From positions 10,804-74,803 of the forward strand of contig DAPW01000016.1 in NCBI GenBank assembly GCA_002502245.1: a stretch of DNA of 64,000 bases, read 5' to 3'. The notes beneath the pieces were generated by a model. It worked only from the letters and a program-made list of their open reading frames with translations, was not told where the DNA came from and searched no databases. Position numbers and translations under genes: made by a program. Within the stretch, counting starts at the first letter, position 1; each line of letters begins with the position of its first letter. Source of the stretch: Methanoregula sp. UBA154 (GTDB lineage Archaea > Halobacteriota > Methanomicrobia > Methanomicrobiales > Methanospirillaceae). This document shows, piece after piece, positions 8,604 through 16,894 of the stretch.

Positions 8604-10232
8604 ATGGCCGTCATCACACTCCCCTACAAGTACCTCGAGCGGCTCACCCGGACCGACCGGAAGACGATCCTCGAGAAAATCCCCCTCATCGGCTCGGATG
8701 TCGAGCGGACCGAAGAGGACCACGCGGACGTGGAGTTCTTTCCGGACCGGCCCGACCTCTTCAGTCCGGAAGGTGTTGCCCGGGCGATGCGGGGCTACCT
8801 CGGGATCGAGACCGGCCTTCCCACCTACCCGGTCAAACCTTCGGGGATTTCCTTCACCGTCGACCCGAAACTCGCATCCATCCGCCCGGTGCTTGGCGCA
8901 GCGGTCATCCGTGGAATAAAATTCGACGACGAATCGATCCAGAGCATCATGTCCCTGCAGGAGTCGCTCCACTGGGCGGTCGGCAGGGGCCGGAGCAAGG
9001 TGGCAATCGGCATCCACGACATGGACACCGTGAAACCGCCCTTCCGGTACATCGCATCGCCACGGAACAGGAAGTTCGTCCCGCTCGATTATACGGAAGA
9101 GATGACGATGGACGAGATCCTCGAGAAACACCCCAAGGGCCGGGACTACGCAAAGATCGTCAGGGACTTTGCGCTCTTCCCGCTCATTGTCGACAGGGAC
9201 GACCATGTCCTCTCGTTCCCCCCGATCATCAACGGTGAGCGGACGCGGGTGACCATCGATACAAAGAACATCCTCCTCGACACGACCGGCACTGACAAAC
9301 GGGCTGTAGGCTTTGCCGTCAATATCATCTGCACGGCGATGGCAGAAGCCGGTGCAACTATCGAGAGCGTGGAGATCGGGGGTATGCAGACCCCGACACT
9401 TGCACCCGCGGAACGGGTTGTGAGCGTGAAGGAGTGCTCCCGGCTCCTCGGGGTCAGCCTGACCGCTGCATCGATGGCAGAGCTCCTCAGGAAGATGCGG
9501 TTCGGGGCCGAGCCTGAGGGTGCGGATACGGTGAAGGTACAGGTGCCCTGCTACCGGGCCGATATCATGCACGACTGGGACCTCTTCGAGGACGTGGCAA
9601 TCGCGTACGGGTACGACAGGCTCGAATCCCACCCCCCCAGGACGTTCACCGTTGGAAAAGCCCACCCGGTGCAGGTCAATGCCGCCCTTGCCCGCGAGGC
9701 GTTCACGGGGCTCGGTTACCTCGAAGTGATGCCGTTTACCCTGACAAACGAGGACGTGCTCTACCGGCAGATGCGGCGGGAGGAGACGAGGGGGGTCCTC
9801 CACGTCATGCACCCGATCAGCATCGAGAACACGGTGGTCAGGACCGAGCTCCTCCCCCTGCTTCTCGAGTTCCTTACCCTGAACCGGCACCGTGAGCTGC
9901 CCCAGCGCCTCTTCACGGTGGGCGATGTGGTCCTGGACTGCCGCACCCACCAGCAGGCGGCCGGCGTCAGCACGCATCCCGATGCGGACTTCTCGGAGGC
10001 CTATGCATCGGCCGATGCGGTGCTCCACGAGCTCTCTGTCGACTACACCGTGAAGGAATCCGCGGACCCGGCGTTCATTGACGGGCGCCGCGGGGATATT
10101 ATCGTGGCCGGAAAAACGGTCGGGGTTTTTGGCGAGATCCACCCCGCTGTACTGAACGCATTTGATCTCGAGCACTCCGTTGCCGCGTTCGAGTTCGACC
10201 TCAGAGCCGTACCGGGATACCCCGCCCTCTGA
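8604..10232 (+). CDS. pheT: phenylalanyl-tRNA synthetase beta subunit
   Basis: 542 residues starting 'MAVITLPYKYLERLTRTD', the usual opening of archaeal PheT; B3/B4 editing-type and B5 domains follow, with 'YRADIMHDWDLFEDVAIAYGYD' diagnostic of the family. It supplies tRNA binding and editing to PheRS. The gene ends convergently with hisF, and the two coding regions overlap by 32 bases. Confidence 0.96.
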   Translation: MAVITLPYKYLERLTRTDRKTILEKIPLIGSDVERTEEDHADVEFFPDRPDLFSPEGVARAMRGYLGIETGLPTYPVKPSGISFTVDPKLASIRPVLGAAVIRGIKFDDESIQSIMSLQESLHWAVGRGRSKVAIGIHDMDTVKPPFRYIASPRNRKFVPLDYTEEMTMDEILEKHPKGRDYAKIVRDFALFPLIVDRDDHVLSFPPIINGERTRVTIDTKNILLDTTGTDKRAVGFAVNIICTAMAEAGATIESVEIGGMQTPTLAPAERVVSVKECSRLLGVSLTAASMAELLRKMRFGAEPEGADTVKVQVPCYRADIMHDWDLFEDVAIAYGYDRLESHPPRTFTVGKAHPVQVNAALAREAFTGLGYLEVMPFTLTNEDVLYRQMRREETRGVLHVMHPISIENTVVRTELLPLLLEFLTLNRHRELPQRLFTVGDVVLDCRTHQQAAGVSTHPDADFSEAYASADAVLHELSVDYTVKESADPAFIDGRRGDIIVAGKTVGVFGEIHPAVLNAFDLEHSVAAFEFDLRAVPGYPAL

Positions 10233-11007
10233 GGTACTCTTTTACCTCCTTTATCGTGAACTCGCCGTAGTGGAAGACGCTTGCTGCAAGGCAGGCATCG
10301 GCCTTTCCTTTTGTGAAACCATCGTAAAAATGCTCAAGGGTGCCGACCCCGCCGCTCGCTACCACCGGGATTCCCGCAGCATCGGATATCGCCGCAGTGA
10401 TGGGGATATCGAACCCGTTCTTCGTGCCATCGGTCTCCATGCTGGTGAGGAGGATCTCCCCCGCTCCCCGCTCTTCGGATTCCCTGGCCCAGAGAATGGC
10501 GTCGATCCCGGTTGGTCTGCTGCCGCCGTAGGTGACCACTTCGTACCAGCACGTTCTCCCGTCTTCGAGGGTCACAGGAGTGGCCTTCTCATTTTTCGTA
10601 AAGTTCCGGCGTACGTCAATCGCACAAACCATGCACTGCGTGCCGAATGCTTCGGCCCCGCGGGTGATGAGCGCGGGGTCCTGGACGGCACTGGTATTGA
10701 GGCTCACCTTGTCAGCCCCGGCCCGGAGGATCTGCTGGATGTCGTCGGTTGAGCGGAGACCCCCGCCCACGGTCAGTGGCAGGAAGAGCTGGTCGGCTGC
10801 CCGCTTGATGACCTCGATGATGATACCGCGTTTTTCTTTAGACGCGGTGATGTCGAGGAACACGACCTCGTCCGCGCCCTGCTCATTGTACCGCCCGGCC
10901 AGCTCGACCGGGTCACCGGCATCCCGGAGGCCGATAAAGTTCGTCCCTTTTACCACCCTGCCGTCCTTGAGATCAAGGCAGGGAATGATCCGTTTCGTGA
11001 GCACCAT
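10201..11007 (-). CDS. hisF: imidazole glycerol phosphate synthase, cyclase subunit
   Basis: 268 residues of (beta/alpha)8 barrel. 'RIIPCLDLKDGRVVKG' contains the N-terminal catalytic aspartate, 'CAIDVRR' the second, and 'VVASGGVG' plus 'GKADACLAASVFHYGE' the phosphate-binding loops. With HisH it makes imidazole glycerol phosphate and AICAR in histidine synthesis. A TATA-like AAATATAGATA about 25 bases upstream, with no ribosome binding site, suggests a leaderless transcript. Its 3' end overlaps pheT on the other strand. Confidence 0.96.
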   Translation of the reverse strand: MVLTKRIIPCLDLKDGRVVKGTNFIGLRDAGDPVELAGRYNEQGADEVVFLDITASKEKRGIIIEVIKRAADQLFLPLTVGGGLRSTDDIQQILRAGADKVSLNTSAVQDPALITRGAEAFGTQCMVCAIDVRRNFTKNEKATPVTLEDGRTCWYEVVTYGGSRPTGIDAILWARESEERGAGEILLTSMETDGTKNGFDIPITAAISDAAGIPVVASGGVGTLEHFYDGFTKGKADACLAASVFHYGEFTIKEVKEYLRGRGIPVRL

Positions 11008-11154
11008 AAATAGACCTTGCGCGGCGGATACTATCTATATTTCCCATCCGTTTGAGCCCTTCACGGAGTTTTTATGTAACCTGCCGTCCCTAAGCATAGG
11101 GTAGTCAGTACCGGGAAGCCGTGTCTTTACCGGCTTTCCCCCGTGAGGATATTC

Positions 11155-12381
11155 ATGAGCTCAGGAACGCTGAAGATAGAATGGGCTGCGCAGTACATGC
11201 CGGTGCTCGCTGCCATAAAAAAACAGTTTGTCAGGGACAAGCCGTTCGCCGGTATGACGATAGGCATGGCGCTCCATGTCGAAGCCAAGACCGCAAACCT
11301 CGTCTCCACGCTCGCTCTTGGAGGCGCAACGGTGCATATCACCGGGTGCAATCCGCTCTCGACACAGGACGATGTGGCCGAGGCCCTGAATGAGGTGAAG
11401 AATGTTCACTGCTATGCGAAGCGGGGCTGCACGGTCGATGAATACTATGCGGCCATCGAGAAGGTGCTCGACGCGAAGCCGGTCATCACCATCGATGACG
11501 GGATGGACCTGATCCACTATATCCATACCAGGCGCCGTGACCTCATAAAAAAGGTCATCGGCGGGTGCGAGGAGACGACCACCGGCATCCACCGGCTCCG
11601 CTCGATGGCAGCGGAGGGCAAGCTCGAGTTCCCCGTCATTGCCGTGAACGACACCCCCATGAAGCGGTTCTTCGACAATGTCCATGGCACGGGGGAGAGT
11701 GCCCTGTCGTCGATCATGATCACGACCAACACCCTCATCGCCGGCAAATACATTGTTGTTGCCGGCTATGGCTTCTGCGGCCGCGGTCTTGCGAGGAAAG
11801 CCCACGGGCTTGGTGCCAAGGTCATCGTCACCGAGATCGACCCGCGGCGGGCGCTCGAAGCCCACATGGACGGGTTCATGGTCATGACCATGGAAGAGGC
11901 AGCATCCATCGGCGATATCTTCGTCACGACGACCGGTAATGTCGCAGTTATCGGACCAACGCACTTCAGAAAACTGAAAAACGGTGCCATCCTCTCGAAC
12001 GCCGGCCATTTTAATGTCGAGATCGATATTCAATGGCTCCACAAAAACGCCGGCACGGTCATCCAGCGCGAAGGCATCGAGACGTTCATGCTCAAAGGAA
12101 AAGCGATCCATGTGCTCGCAGAAGGCCGGCTCGTCAATCTCGCAACCCCCAAAGGTATGGGGCACCCGATCGAGGTCATGGACTTAAGCTTCGCCCTCCA
12201 GGCACTCTGCACCCTCCACATCGCAAAGAACGGGAAGAAGATGAAGGGCGGTGTCTATGAGGTCCCGCAGGATATCGACGAACAGGTAGCCAACCTGAAA
12301 CTCTCCTCGCTCGGTCTCTCCATCGATACCCTCAGCAGAGAGCAGAAGAAATACCTCTGCAGCTGGGATATCGGGACGTAA
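11155..12381 (+). CDS. ahcY: adenosylhomocysteinase
   Basis: 408 residues. The NAD-binding Rossmann motif is 'VVAGYGFCGRGLARKAHGLG'; substrate-site regions 'HVEAKTANLVSTLALGGA' and 'NDTPMKRFFDNVHGTGES' are typical of archaeal SAHases. It recycles S-adenosylhomocysteine from methyltransferases. ATG 11155 is chosen because GTGAGG lies 6 bases upstream. A TATA-like TTTTTATGTA near 11068-11078 gives a leader of roughly 60 bases. Divergent from hisF. Confidence 0.95.
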   Translation: MSSGTLKIEWAAQYMPVLAAIKKQFVRDKPFAGMTIGMALHVEAKTANLVSTLALGGATVHITGCNPLSTQDDVAEALNEVKNVHCYAKRGCTVDEYYAAIEKVLDAKPVITIDDGMDLIHYIHTRRRDLIKKVIGGCEETTTGIHRLRSMAAEGKLEFPVIAVNDTPMKRFFDNVHGTGESALSSIMITTNTLIAGKYIVVAGYGFCGRGLARKAHGLGAKVIVTEIDPRRALEAHMDGFMVMTMEEAASIGDIFVTTTGNVAVIGPTHFRKLKNGAILSNAGHFNVEIDIQWLHKNAGTVIQREGIETFMLKGKAIHVLAEGRLVNLATPKGMGHPIEVMDLSFALQALCTLHIAKNGKKMKGGVYEVPQDIDEQVANLKLSSLGLSIDTLSREQKKYLCSWDIGT

Positions 12382-12827
12382 AGGGTTCCGGTTCTTAAAA
12401 TAAATTTTTTTTGTGCTCTGTAGAAATCATTTTGATACCTGAAGCTCCCGGGGCTTCGCCCCGCCGCTGGGGCGCCCCGGTTGCGATAGTGCAGTAGTAC
12501 CTGTTTTTACAAAAAACAGGACGGTTTAAATAAACGTCATACCGTGGGATCGCATGTGCCCCGCTCGCGACGGGGGCAGGGCTGGCGCAAGGGGGGGGTG
12601 ATCTCATGTTTTTTAAAAAGGAATTTTCTACCAAGCACTTTTTTCCCCTTCCGGGGTATTACAGATACATGCCGGGAAAACGAGGAGATAAGTACGAGTA
12701 TGCTGACAGCAGATTTCTTGAGTATACGTCATGCACTGACCACCCGGAACGCTTCCGGGCGGACGGCAGAGGTGCAGAAGCGGCCCCGGCGGTGCCGATC
12801 TCCGGTCACATACGGGACCAAACACCG
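12382..12827. other. intergenic region between ahcY and the ferredoxin gene
   Basis: About 446 bases between convergent genes. It holds an ahcY-proximal T-run (12405-12412), the GC-rich hairpin repeat copy listed separately, and otherwise nothing I can assign. Open frames here have no family features. Confidence 0.55.
12403..12482 (+). repeat. dispersed intergenic repeat, copy 2, with terminator-like T-run and hairpins
   Basis: AATTTTTTTTG followed by CTCTGTAGAAA (12403-12426) is repeated at 63745-63766. It is followed by a GGGGC-ttc-GCCCC hairpin (12450-12462) nested in a longer GC-rich pairing and then by GGTTGCGAT, also seen as GTTGCGAT near 4480. The T-run just after ahcY could act as its terminator. 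Confidence 0.5.
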
Positions 12828-13049
12828 TTATTCGCACCGGATAACCTGCGCAGGGCAGAGATCGGCAGATTCTGTAACACACGGATCCAGCTCCGGCGGT
12901 GCCGATCCTTCCGCAGGATTTTTTCCCATCCGATAGTGTTCGATGACCTGACTGAACGAGTCATCCGGGTTCTGTTCAAAGAACGCAGGACACGTTTCCC
13001 AGCAGGTACCACAGCTGACACACCCGCTCCGGTCGATTGTCACGTTCAT
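12828..13049 (-). CDS. single-cluster 4Fe-4S ferredoxin
   Basis: 73 residues. The start 'VTIDRSGCVSCGTCWETCP' gives cysteines 10, 13, 16 and 20, and further cysteines at 57, 65 (CPAQVI) and 72. CxxCxxC plus a distal CP pair is the one-cluster ferredoxin pattern, with the extra cysteines probably forming a disulfide. It is the last gene of the leftward SOD-encapsulin run, about 95 bases after the regulator gene. Ferredoxins are known to release iron from some encapsulated ferritins; such a role here is inference. Confidence 0.88.
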   Translation of the reverse strand: MNVTIDRSGCVSCGTCWETCPAFFEQNPDDSFSQVIEHYRMGKNPAEGSAPPELDPCVTESADLCPAQVIRCE

Positions 13050-13144
13050 GCTGTTCCCTGATTTCCCGGGTCAAACCCCGCAGGAGCCGGATGTGCCTCC
13101 GGCCTCACGGTCTGCGGTGATGAATATCCCCTCGGGGCCGGTTC

Positions 13145-13399
13145 TCACGAGCTTCCCGCCCTGCTCTCCACCATACCGGACTCCGGTAATGGAGACAACC
13201 GGTACTGGTAAATGATCTGCCGCATATCCTGCATGTTCATCTTCTCGATGAGGAGTTTCTTCTCCTTGAGTTTTTTCAAGGCATAGCGAATGGTTCGCGG
13301 GGAGCATCGGGTTTTCTTCACGATATCCTTGTGGGTCATCGCACCTTCGGATCCGAGGATCTCAAGCACGATGATTGATGATGGTGGTAACGGGTTCAT
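13145..13399 (-). CDS. winged-helix transcription regulator (MarR/ArsR-like)
   Basis: 84 residues. 'VLEILGSEGAMTHKDIVKKT' followed by 'CSPRTIRYALKKLKEKKLLIE' is a helix-turn-helix with recognition helix, then a wing around 'IIYQYRLSP'. Single-domain wHTH proteins of this size are common archaeal regulators. It lies inside the encapsulin gene run (28 bases after the 115-residue gene), so autoregulation of the cluster is plausible. Whether it reads the shared GTTTCA promoter element is untested. A tiny GTGA-coupled frame (13071-13148) after it may or may not be translated. Confidence 0.8.
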   Translation of the reverse strand: MNPLPPSSIIVLEILGSEGAMTHKDIVKKTRCSPRTIRYALKKLKEKKLLIEKMNMQDMRQIIYQYRLSPLPESGMVESRAGSS

Positions 13400-13427
13400 G
13401 GTTCTTTAAGGTTTTAAAGGGACCGGT

Positions 13428-13775
13428 TCAGCCGCAGCTGGTCCCGCAACCTTCCTCCTGTCCTTTGTCTGCCTCATCCTTGTCTGAAAGGATTCGCGCA
13501 AGCCCTTTTTTCACAAAATCGTCGATCGTTTCCATGGGTCCCCAGGATTCCACGCTGTAGATGTCGGAGACGAACGGGTCCCGCAGGACCAGGACATTGC
13601 CGTCCTGGCCCGGCCCGGATACGAATTTTTTCCCGTGGTGGGGGTGGCTCGTCTCCTTCTCGACCCGGGTGATCCGTGCGTAAATGACCCAGTAGGTCAG
13701 TGCATCCGTTGCACTGAGATAGATCTCGTGGTCCTGTTCGAATTTTTTTATGAGTTCCAGTGTTTTTTCGTGCAT
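13428..13775 (-). CDS. conserved small protein of the encapsulin cluster, function unknown
   Basis: 115 residues from ATG 13775, which has GAGGTG 6 bases upstream; a GTG at 13784 overlaps that site and is rejected. The N-terminal half is helical ('EKTLELIKKFEQDHEIYLSA'), the middle is strand-rich with 'HPHHGKKF', and the tail ends GCGTSCG with two cysteines, suggestive of metal binding. I recognise no family. Position directly after the encapsulin shell gene (33-base gap) makes it a candidate accessory, but it lacks an obvious encapsulin cargo-loading tail. Confidence 0.7.
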   Translation of the reverse strand: MHEKTLELIKKFEQDHEIYLSATDALTYWVIYARITRVEKETSHPHHGKKFVSGPGQDGNVLVLRDPFVSDIYSVESWGPMETIDDFVKKGLARILSDKDEADKGQEEGCGTSCG

Positions 13776-13808
13776 GGTTTTCACCTCAGGTATTCTTCCG
13801 CCTCTGGT

Positions 13809-14597
13809 TCAGGTGAGAACGCAGATCGCCTCCGGTGTCCGGATATGGAGGGCAAGGCTCTCGGTGATAGTGAATTCAAGTGAGTCCCCGGATACACCGC
13901 TGAACCCGATACTCATGTCCTGCCCGATAACCAGCGAACAGTACTGGCGGCCTGACGCGAGGAGGACGCCGCCCTTTTTCAGGACCGGTGCCTTGACCAC
14001 ATCCCCGCCAAGGATCGTACGGATATGATCGAGTTCTGTACCACCGCCCTGCGGGTACCTGCGCAGGAGGAGGTTGTACAGCGCCGGTGCAAGCCCCATA
14101 CAGTAGGGGCCGTGGAACCCGGCCTCATCGAGCCGGGTGACCGCGCCGATGATCTGGTCAGCCGCCGTACCGGTCTTGTCCCATTTCGTCAGGATCATGG
14201 AAGCAGAACCTTCAGCCCCCAGAAGCCCGGGCACATCCTGGATCCCGTTGAAGATGATGGTGTCCTCCTGTGCTGCACACTCCATTGCGGCGCAGGCAAC
14301 CGGCCCCGTATCCGGCATCAGCCGCTCTCTCCCGCTTGCCGCAAGATCCCTCTTATTGAGATAGAAGATGCTGCTCACCAGGTACACCGGGATGACCGGG
14401 CTGGCTGAGATCCCCTCCGCGATCTCACAGTCACTGAGGGGTATTGCCTTGAGCCCGAGTCCGAACGGGCCTTCGATACCGATTAACCGCCGGCCCGAAA
14501 GCTGGCTCTTTGCCGCCTCGATCATGGTGGCATCGAGCAGGTTCCAGGTCTCGGCGCTGACAGGCGCGTCTTCACGCCCCAGGTACGTTTTTTCCAT
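13809..14597 (-). CDS. encapsulin nanocompartment shell protein (family 1)
   Basis: 262 residues, the usual length of a T=1 encapsulin. 'YLGREDAPVSAETWNLLDAT' and 'AAKSQLSGRRLIGIEGPFGLG' match the linocin/CFP29-type N-terminus, and the HK97-like fold follows with 'PVYLVSSIFYLNKRDL' (E-loop/P-domain region), 'CAAMECAAQEDTIIFNG' and the C-terminal 'ILTESLALHIRTPEAI'-like end. ATG 14597 has AGGAG at a 9-base distance; a TTG at 14606 is the alternative. It lies 12 bases after the encapsulated ferritin gene, its expected cargo. The shell self-assembles and sequesters iron. Confidence 0.93.
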   Translation of the reverse strand: MEKTYLGREDAPVSAETWNLLDATMIEAAKSQLSGRRLIGIEGPFGLGLKAIPLSDCEIAEGISASPVIPVYLVSSIFYLNKRDLAASGRERLMPDTGPVACAAMECAAQEDTIIFNGIQDVPGLLGAEGSASMILTKWDKTGTAADQIIGAVTRLDEAGFHGPYCMGLAPALYNLLLRRYPQGGGTELDHIRTILGGDVVKAPVLKKGGVLLASGRQYCSLVIGQDMSIGFSGVSGDSLEFTITESLALHIRTPEAICVLT

Positions 14598-14609
14598 GGT
14601 GCTCAACTC

Positions 14610-14975
14610 CTAGGAAGGTTTTAAGGATCCAATCGTCGTCTCACCCGTCTCGCGCGGGGTTTTTTGTTCCGGGGGCGCCAGCGATGCGGCCATGGCATCG
14701 ACTTCGAGGGTCCCCTTCTTCAGGAGATCGTCCTCATCGCCGGCCAGGATCGCAATCAGCCGGGCAAATTCACCGGCGTGGACACGCTCTTCATTCGCGA
14801 TATCGGTCAGCACCACCTTTGCAAGAGGGTGATCGGTTGCATCGGCGTGGGCAAGATATGAATGGACTGCCTCGTGCTCTGCTGCAAGATCGAGGCGGAG
14901 TGCCCGGACCAGTTCATCTCTCGTGAGTTTCCGTTCAGGGGCCATGCCGCTGAACGGGTTGACAAATTCCGGCAT
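14610..14975 (-). CDS. encapsulated ferritin-like cargo protein (EncFtn)
   Basis: 121 residues. The two-helix half-ferritin core 'LVRALRLDLAAEHEAVHSYL' and 'VVLTDIANEERVHAGEFARL' contains Glu33, Glu63 and His66, which match the EncFtn ferroxidase ligands. The C-terminal tail 'ETTIGSLKPS' matches the encapsulin targeting consensus LTVGSLRR. EncFtn forms a decameric ring that oxidises iron inside the encapsulin shell. The gene sits between SOD (46 bases upstream) and the shell gene (12 bases downstream). A linker of about 25 residues rich in Pro/Glu/Thr separates fold and tail, as is usual for cargo. Confidence 0.92.
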   Translation of the reverse strand: MPEFVNPFSGMAPERKLTRDELVRALRLDLAAEHEAVHSYLAHADATDHPLAKVVLTDIANEERVHAGEFARLIAILAGDEDDLLKKGTLEVDAMAASLAPPEQKTPRETGETTIGSLKPS

Positions 14976-15021
14976 CTTTTCACGTTCCCTGATCAGCCTG
15001 TTCTCTCTGTCCTGCCGGTGC

Positions 15022-15639
15022 TCATCTCTTCACCTTGTCGAACCGCTCAGCAACAATATCCCAGTTCACGATGTTCCAGAACGCGTCGACAAATTTTGCC
15101 CGGTCATTCTTGTAGTCAAGGTAATAGGCATGCTCCCAAACGTCAAGCACCAGGAGCATATCGAACCCGGGGGCCATGTTCACGTTGTGTTTTTCTACCT
15201 GGGCGATGAGCGGCCGGCCGGTCTTCCGGCAATAGGTGAGCACAGCCCACCCGGAGCCCTCGGCGCTGACGGCAGCCTGGGTAAACTCCTTTCTGAACCG
15301 GTCGAATTTCCCAAATTCGCCGTCGATCACACGGCCCAGTTCTCCTTTCGGGATGCCCCCGCCGCCCTTACCAACGGGAGCCAGGTTTTCCCAGAACCGG
15401 TTGTGGAGCCTGAAACCGCCGATATGGAACGACAGTTCCTTAAGAGTGGCCTTCATGTCGAGATCGATATTTTCTTTCCGTGCCCTGTCCAGTTTTTCAA
15501 ACAGGGCATTGGCGCCGTTTACGTACGCCTGGTGGTGTTTCTGGTGATGAAGTGTCAGCTGTTGCTCAGAAATATGAGGTGCCAGAGCCGTGTATTCGTA
15601 CGGCAGTTTCGGCAGTGAATAAAACCTGCTCTCCTCCAT
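15022..15639 (-). CDS. sod: iron/manganese superoxide dismutase
   Basis: 205 residues from ATG 15639, preceded by AAGGAGAG. Metal ligands are visible: His31 in LTLHHQKHH, His79 in FRLHNRFW, Asp166 and His170 in LDVWEHAYY. A histidine (EKHNVN, 151) stands where the outer-sphere glutamine of bacterial enzymes would be, as in several archaeal Fe-SODs. It converts superoxide to peroxide and oxygen in the cytoplasm. It is the first gene of the SOD-EncFtn-encapsulin run and is preceded by the shared stress promoter. Confidence 0.95.
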   Translation of the reverse strand: MEESRFYSLPKLPYEYTALAPHISEQQLTLHHQKHHQAYVNGANALFEKLDRARKENIDLDMKATLKELSFHIGGFRLHNRFWENLAPVGKGGGGIPKGELGRVIDGEFGKFDRFRKEFTQAAVSAEGSGWAVLTYCRKTGRPLIAQVEKHNVNMAPGFDMLLVLDVWEHAYYLDYKNDRAKFVDAFWNIVNWDIVAERFDKVKR

Positions 15640-16026
15640 GGTTCTCTCCTTGGAAACAGGGGCCGCCTCTTCCGGCAGGCTCCCCGCATGACGCGGTATG
15701 CACACCGGGAGAGTATAGGCTCTTTCCCGAAAGGCAACCGGTGAAACAAAAAATGAAACATGGGGAGCCTTAAAAAAACAGGGAGCGGGCGCAGTCACAC
15801 AACATGCGTGCTGCCGCACTGGCGGATTCCGGTTTTTGCATGGTCGGTCATCCACACCCGTTATCCGGTGCATGCCGGGTAATGCCGCCGGTGATGTCCG
15901 GCGGAGCTGCAGCCATGGCGGGTGCGGCTTGCAGGGTACAGCGCCAGATTTCCGGGTTCATGGGAAGGATCCTCTGGTCACCGGTATACCCTGCAGTCGG
16001 GGATTTTTTCATGGGGGATCGCACGG
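15640..16026. other. intergenic region holding the SOD promoter
   Basis: 387 bases between SOD and the HEAT-repeat gene. The SOD-side 120 bases hold the GTTTCA/CCTATA promoter listed separately. In the remainder I see no gene or RNA. Confidence 0.6.
15714..15759 (-). promoter_or_regulatory. stress promoter, SOD-encapsulin operon
   Basis: On the sense (minus) strand: GTTTCA (15759-15754), 6 bases, GTTTCA (15747-15742), 22 bases, then CCTATA (15719-15714). The same order and identical spacing occurs upstream of hsp20, the DUF488 gene and grpE. CCTATA is the likely TATA box, placing transcription start near 15690, about 50 bases before the SOD ATG. Confidence 0.8.
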
Positions 16027-16608
16027 TTATGTGCAGGCACCCCCTCCACCGCTTTTCAGCACTGCCTGCGCAATCTTCCGGACATACTCGTTCTCATCGC
16101 AGGAGGCGGCTTTGAGATACGCCAGACTCTTCTCGTTCCCGATTGCGGCGAGTGCGAGGGCAGCACCCATCCTCACCCGCCAGTCTGCGTCCTTCAGGGT
16201 ATCCCCGATCCGGTCCGCAGAACCCGGATCTGCAATCTTTGTCAATGCGGCGATCGCATGCCTCCGCACATCTGCATTCTCGTCCCTCAGGAGGAGCAGG
16301 AGGGCATCGGTTGCCTGGTGTGCCCGGAGCATTCCGAGTGCGTCAGCCGCTCGCATCCGGACCGACCAGTCACCGTCACGAAGCGTGCGGATCAGTTTCC
16401 CGACCGCGCGTTCATCGCCGATCCGGCCGAGGGCCCATGCGGCTCTCAGGCGCACGACGCTGTCCTTGTCATCCAGTGCGGCCATAAGGGGTTCCACTGC
16501 TGCGATCCCGGTTCGTGCCAGTGCACTGGATGCCGCCCACCGGACATCCTCGTTCTGGTGGGATAAGTCCCTGATCAGGTCCTCAATCCTGTTTTGTGAA
16601 GTGTCCAT
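16027..16608 (-). CDS. HEAT-repeat (PBS-lyase-type) protein
   Basis: 193 residues made of five to six tandem ~31-residue repeats, e.g. 'DKDSVVRLRAAWALGRIGD', 'DGDWSVRMRAADALG', 'DENADVRRHAIAALTKIAD', 'DADWRVRMGAALALAAIGN'. These are PBS-lyase HEAT-like repeats, which form a curved solenoid for protein binding. ATG 16608 is chosen because GAGGT lies just upstream; the in-frame TTG at 16614 overlaps that site. Located in the stress island; partner unknown. Confidence 0.88.
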   Translation of the reverse strand: MDTSQNRIEDLIRDLSHQNEDVRWAASSALARTGIAAVEPLMAALDDKDSVVRLRAAWALGRIGDERAVGKLIRTLRDGDWSVRMRAADALGMLRAHQATDALLLLLRDENADVRRHAIAALTKIADPGSADRIGDTLKDADWRVRMGAALALAAIGNEKSLAYLKAASCDENEYVRKIAQAVLKSGGGGACT

Positions 16609-16659
16609 TGTCAACCTCTGAACGGATTTTTTTAAAAGATTGGAAAAAATTCAGGCCGG

Positions 16660-16872
16660 CTACTGCCGGGATTCGAAGTATTTCAGTGCTGAAGGGGCGT
16701 GCTTTCGAATCTCGTCAAAGAAGTACCTGCTCAGATTCTTTTCCGAATCAGCTATCGAGCCATTGATGGTGACGAGCAGCCAGTTCGGCAGGTCCGGGTT
16801 TTTGTCAAGGACATTCATGACTACGACGACTGTCTCATCCACGTCAACCTTGTTCTTCCATCGGTAGGGCAT
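16660..16872 (-). CDS. small conserved protein, unknown function
   Basis: 70 residues, with a near-perfect GGAGGTGA ribosome binding site before ATG 16872, which argues strongly for translation. The sequence is amphipathic: 'DETVVVVMNVLDKNPDLPNW', 'LLVTINGSIADSEKNLSRYF', 'FDEIRKHAPSALKYFESRQ'. No cysteines, signal or membrane segment. No family recognised. It is 22 bases after the ATP-cone gene, so the two are probably co-transcribed. Confidence 0.7.
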   Translation of the reverse strand: MPYRWKNKVDVDETVVVVMNVLDKNPDLPNWLLVTINGSIADSEKNLSRYFFDEIRKHAPSALKYFESRQ

Positions 16873-16894
16873 CTTCTCACCTCCGTTCGTTCCC

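Noticed and set aside
8517..10175. 552-codon minus-strand open frame opposite pheT
   Set aside because: It is an antisense shadow: the plus strand encodes a full PheT, and the minus product has no family features.
11161..12165. 334-codon minus-strand frame opposite ahcY
   Set aside because: Antisense to a complete adenosylhomocysteinase; His/Asp/Gly-rich random composition.
13071..13148. 25-codon GTG-started frame after the wHTH gene ending GTSGSCGV
   Set aside because: The tail resembles the GCGTSCG end of the 115-residue protein and it is GTGA-coupled, but it is too short and has no further support.
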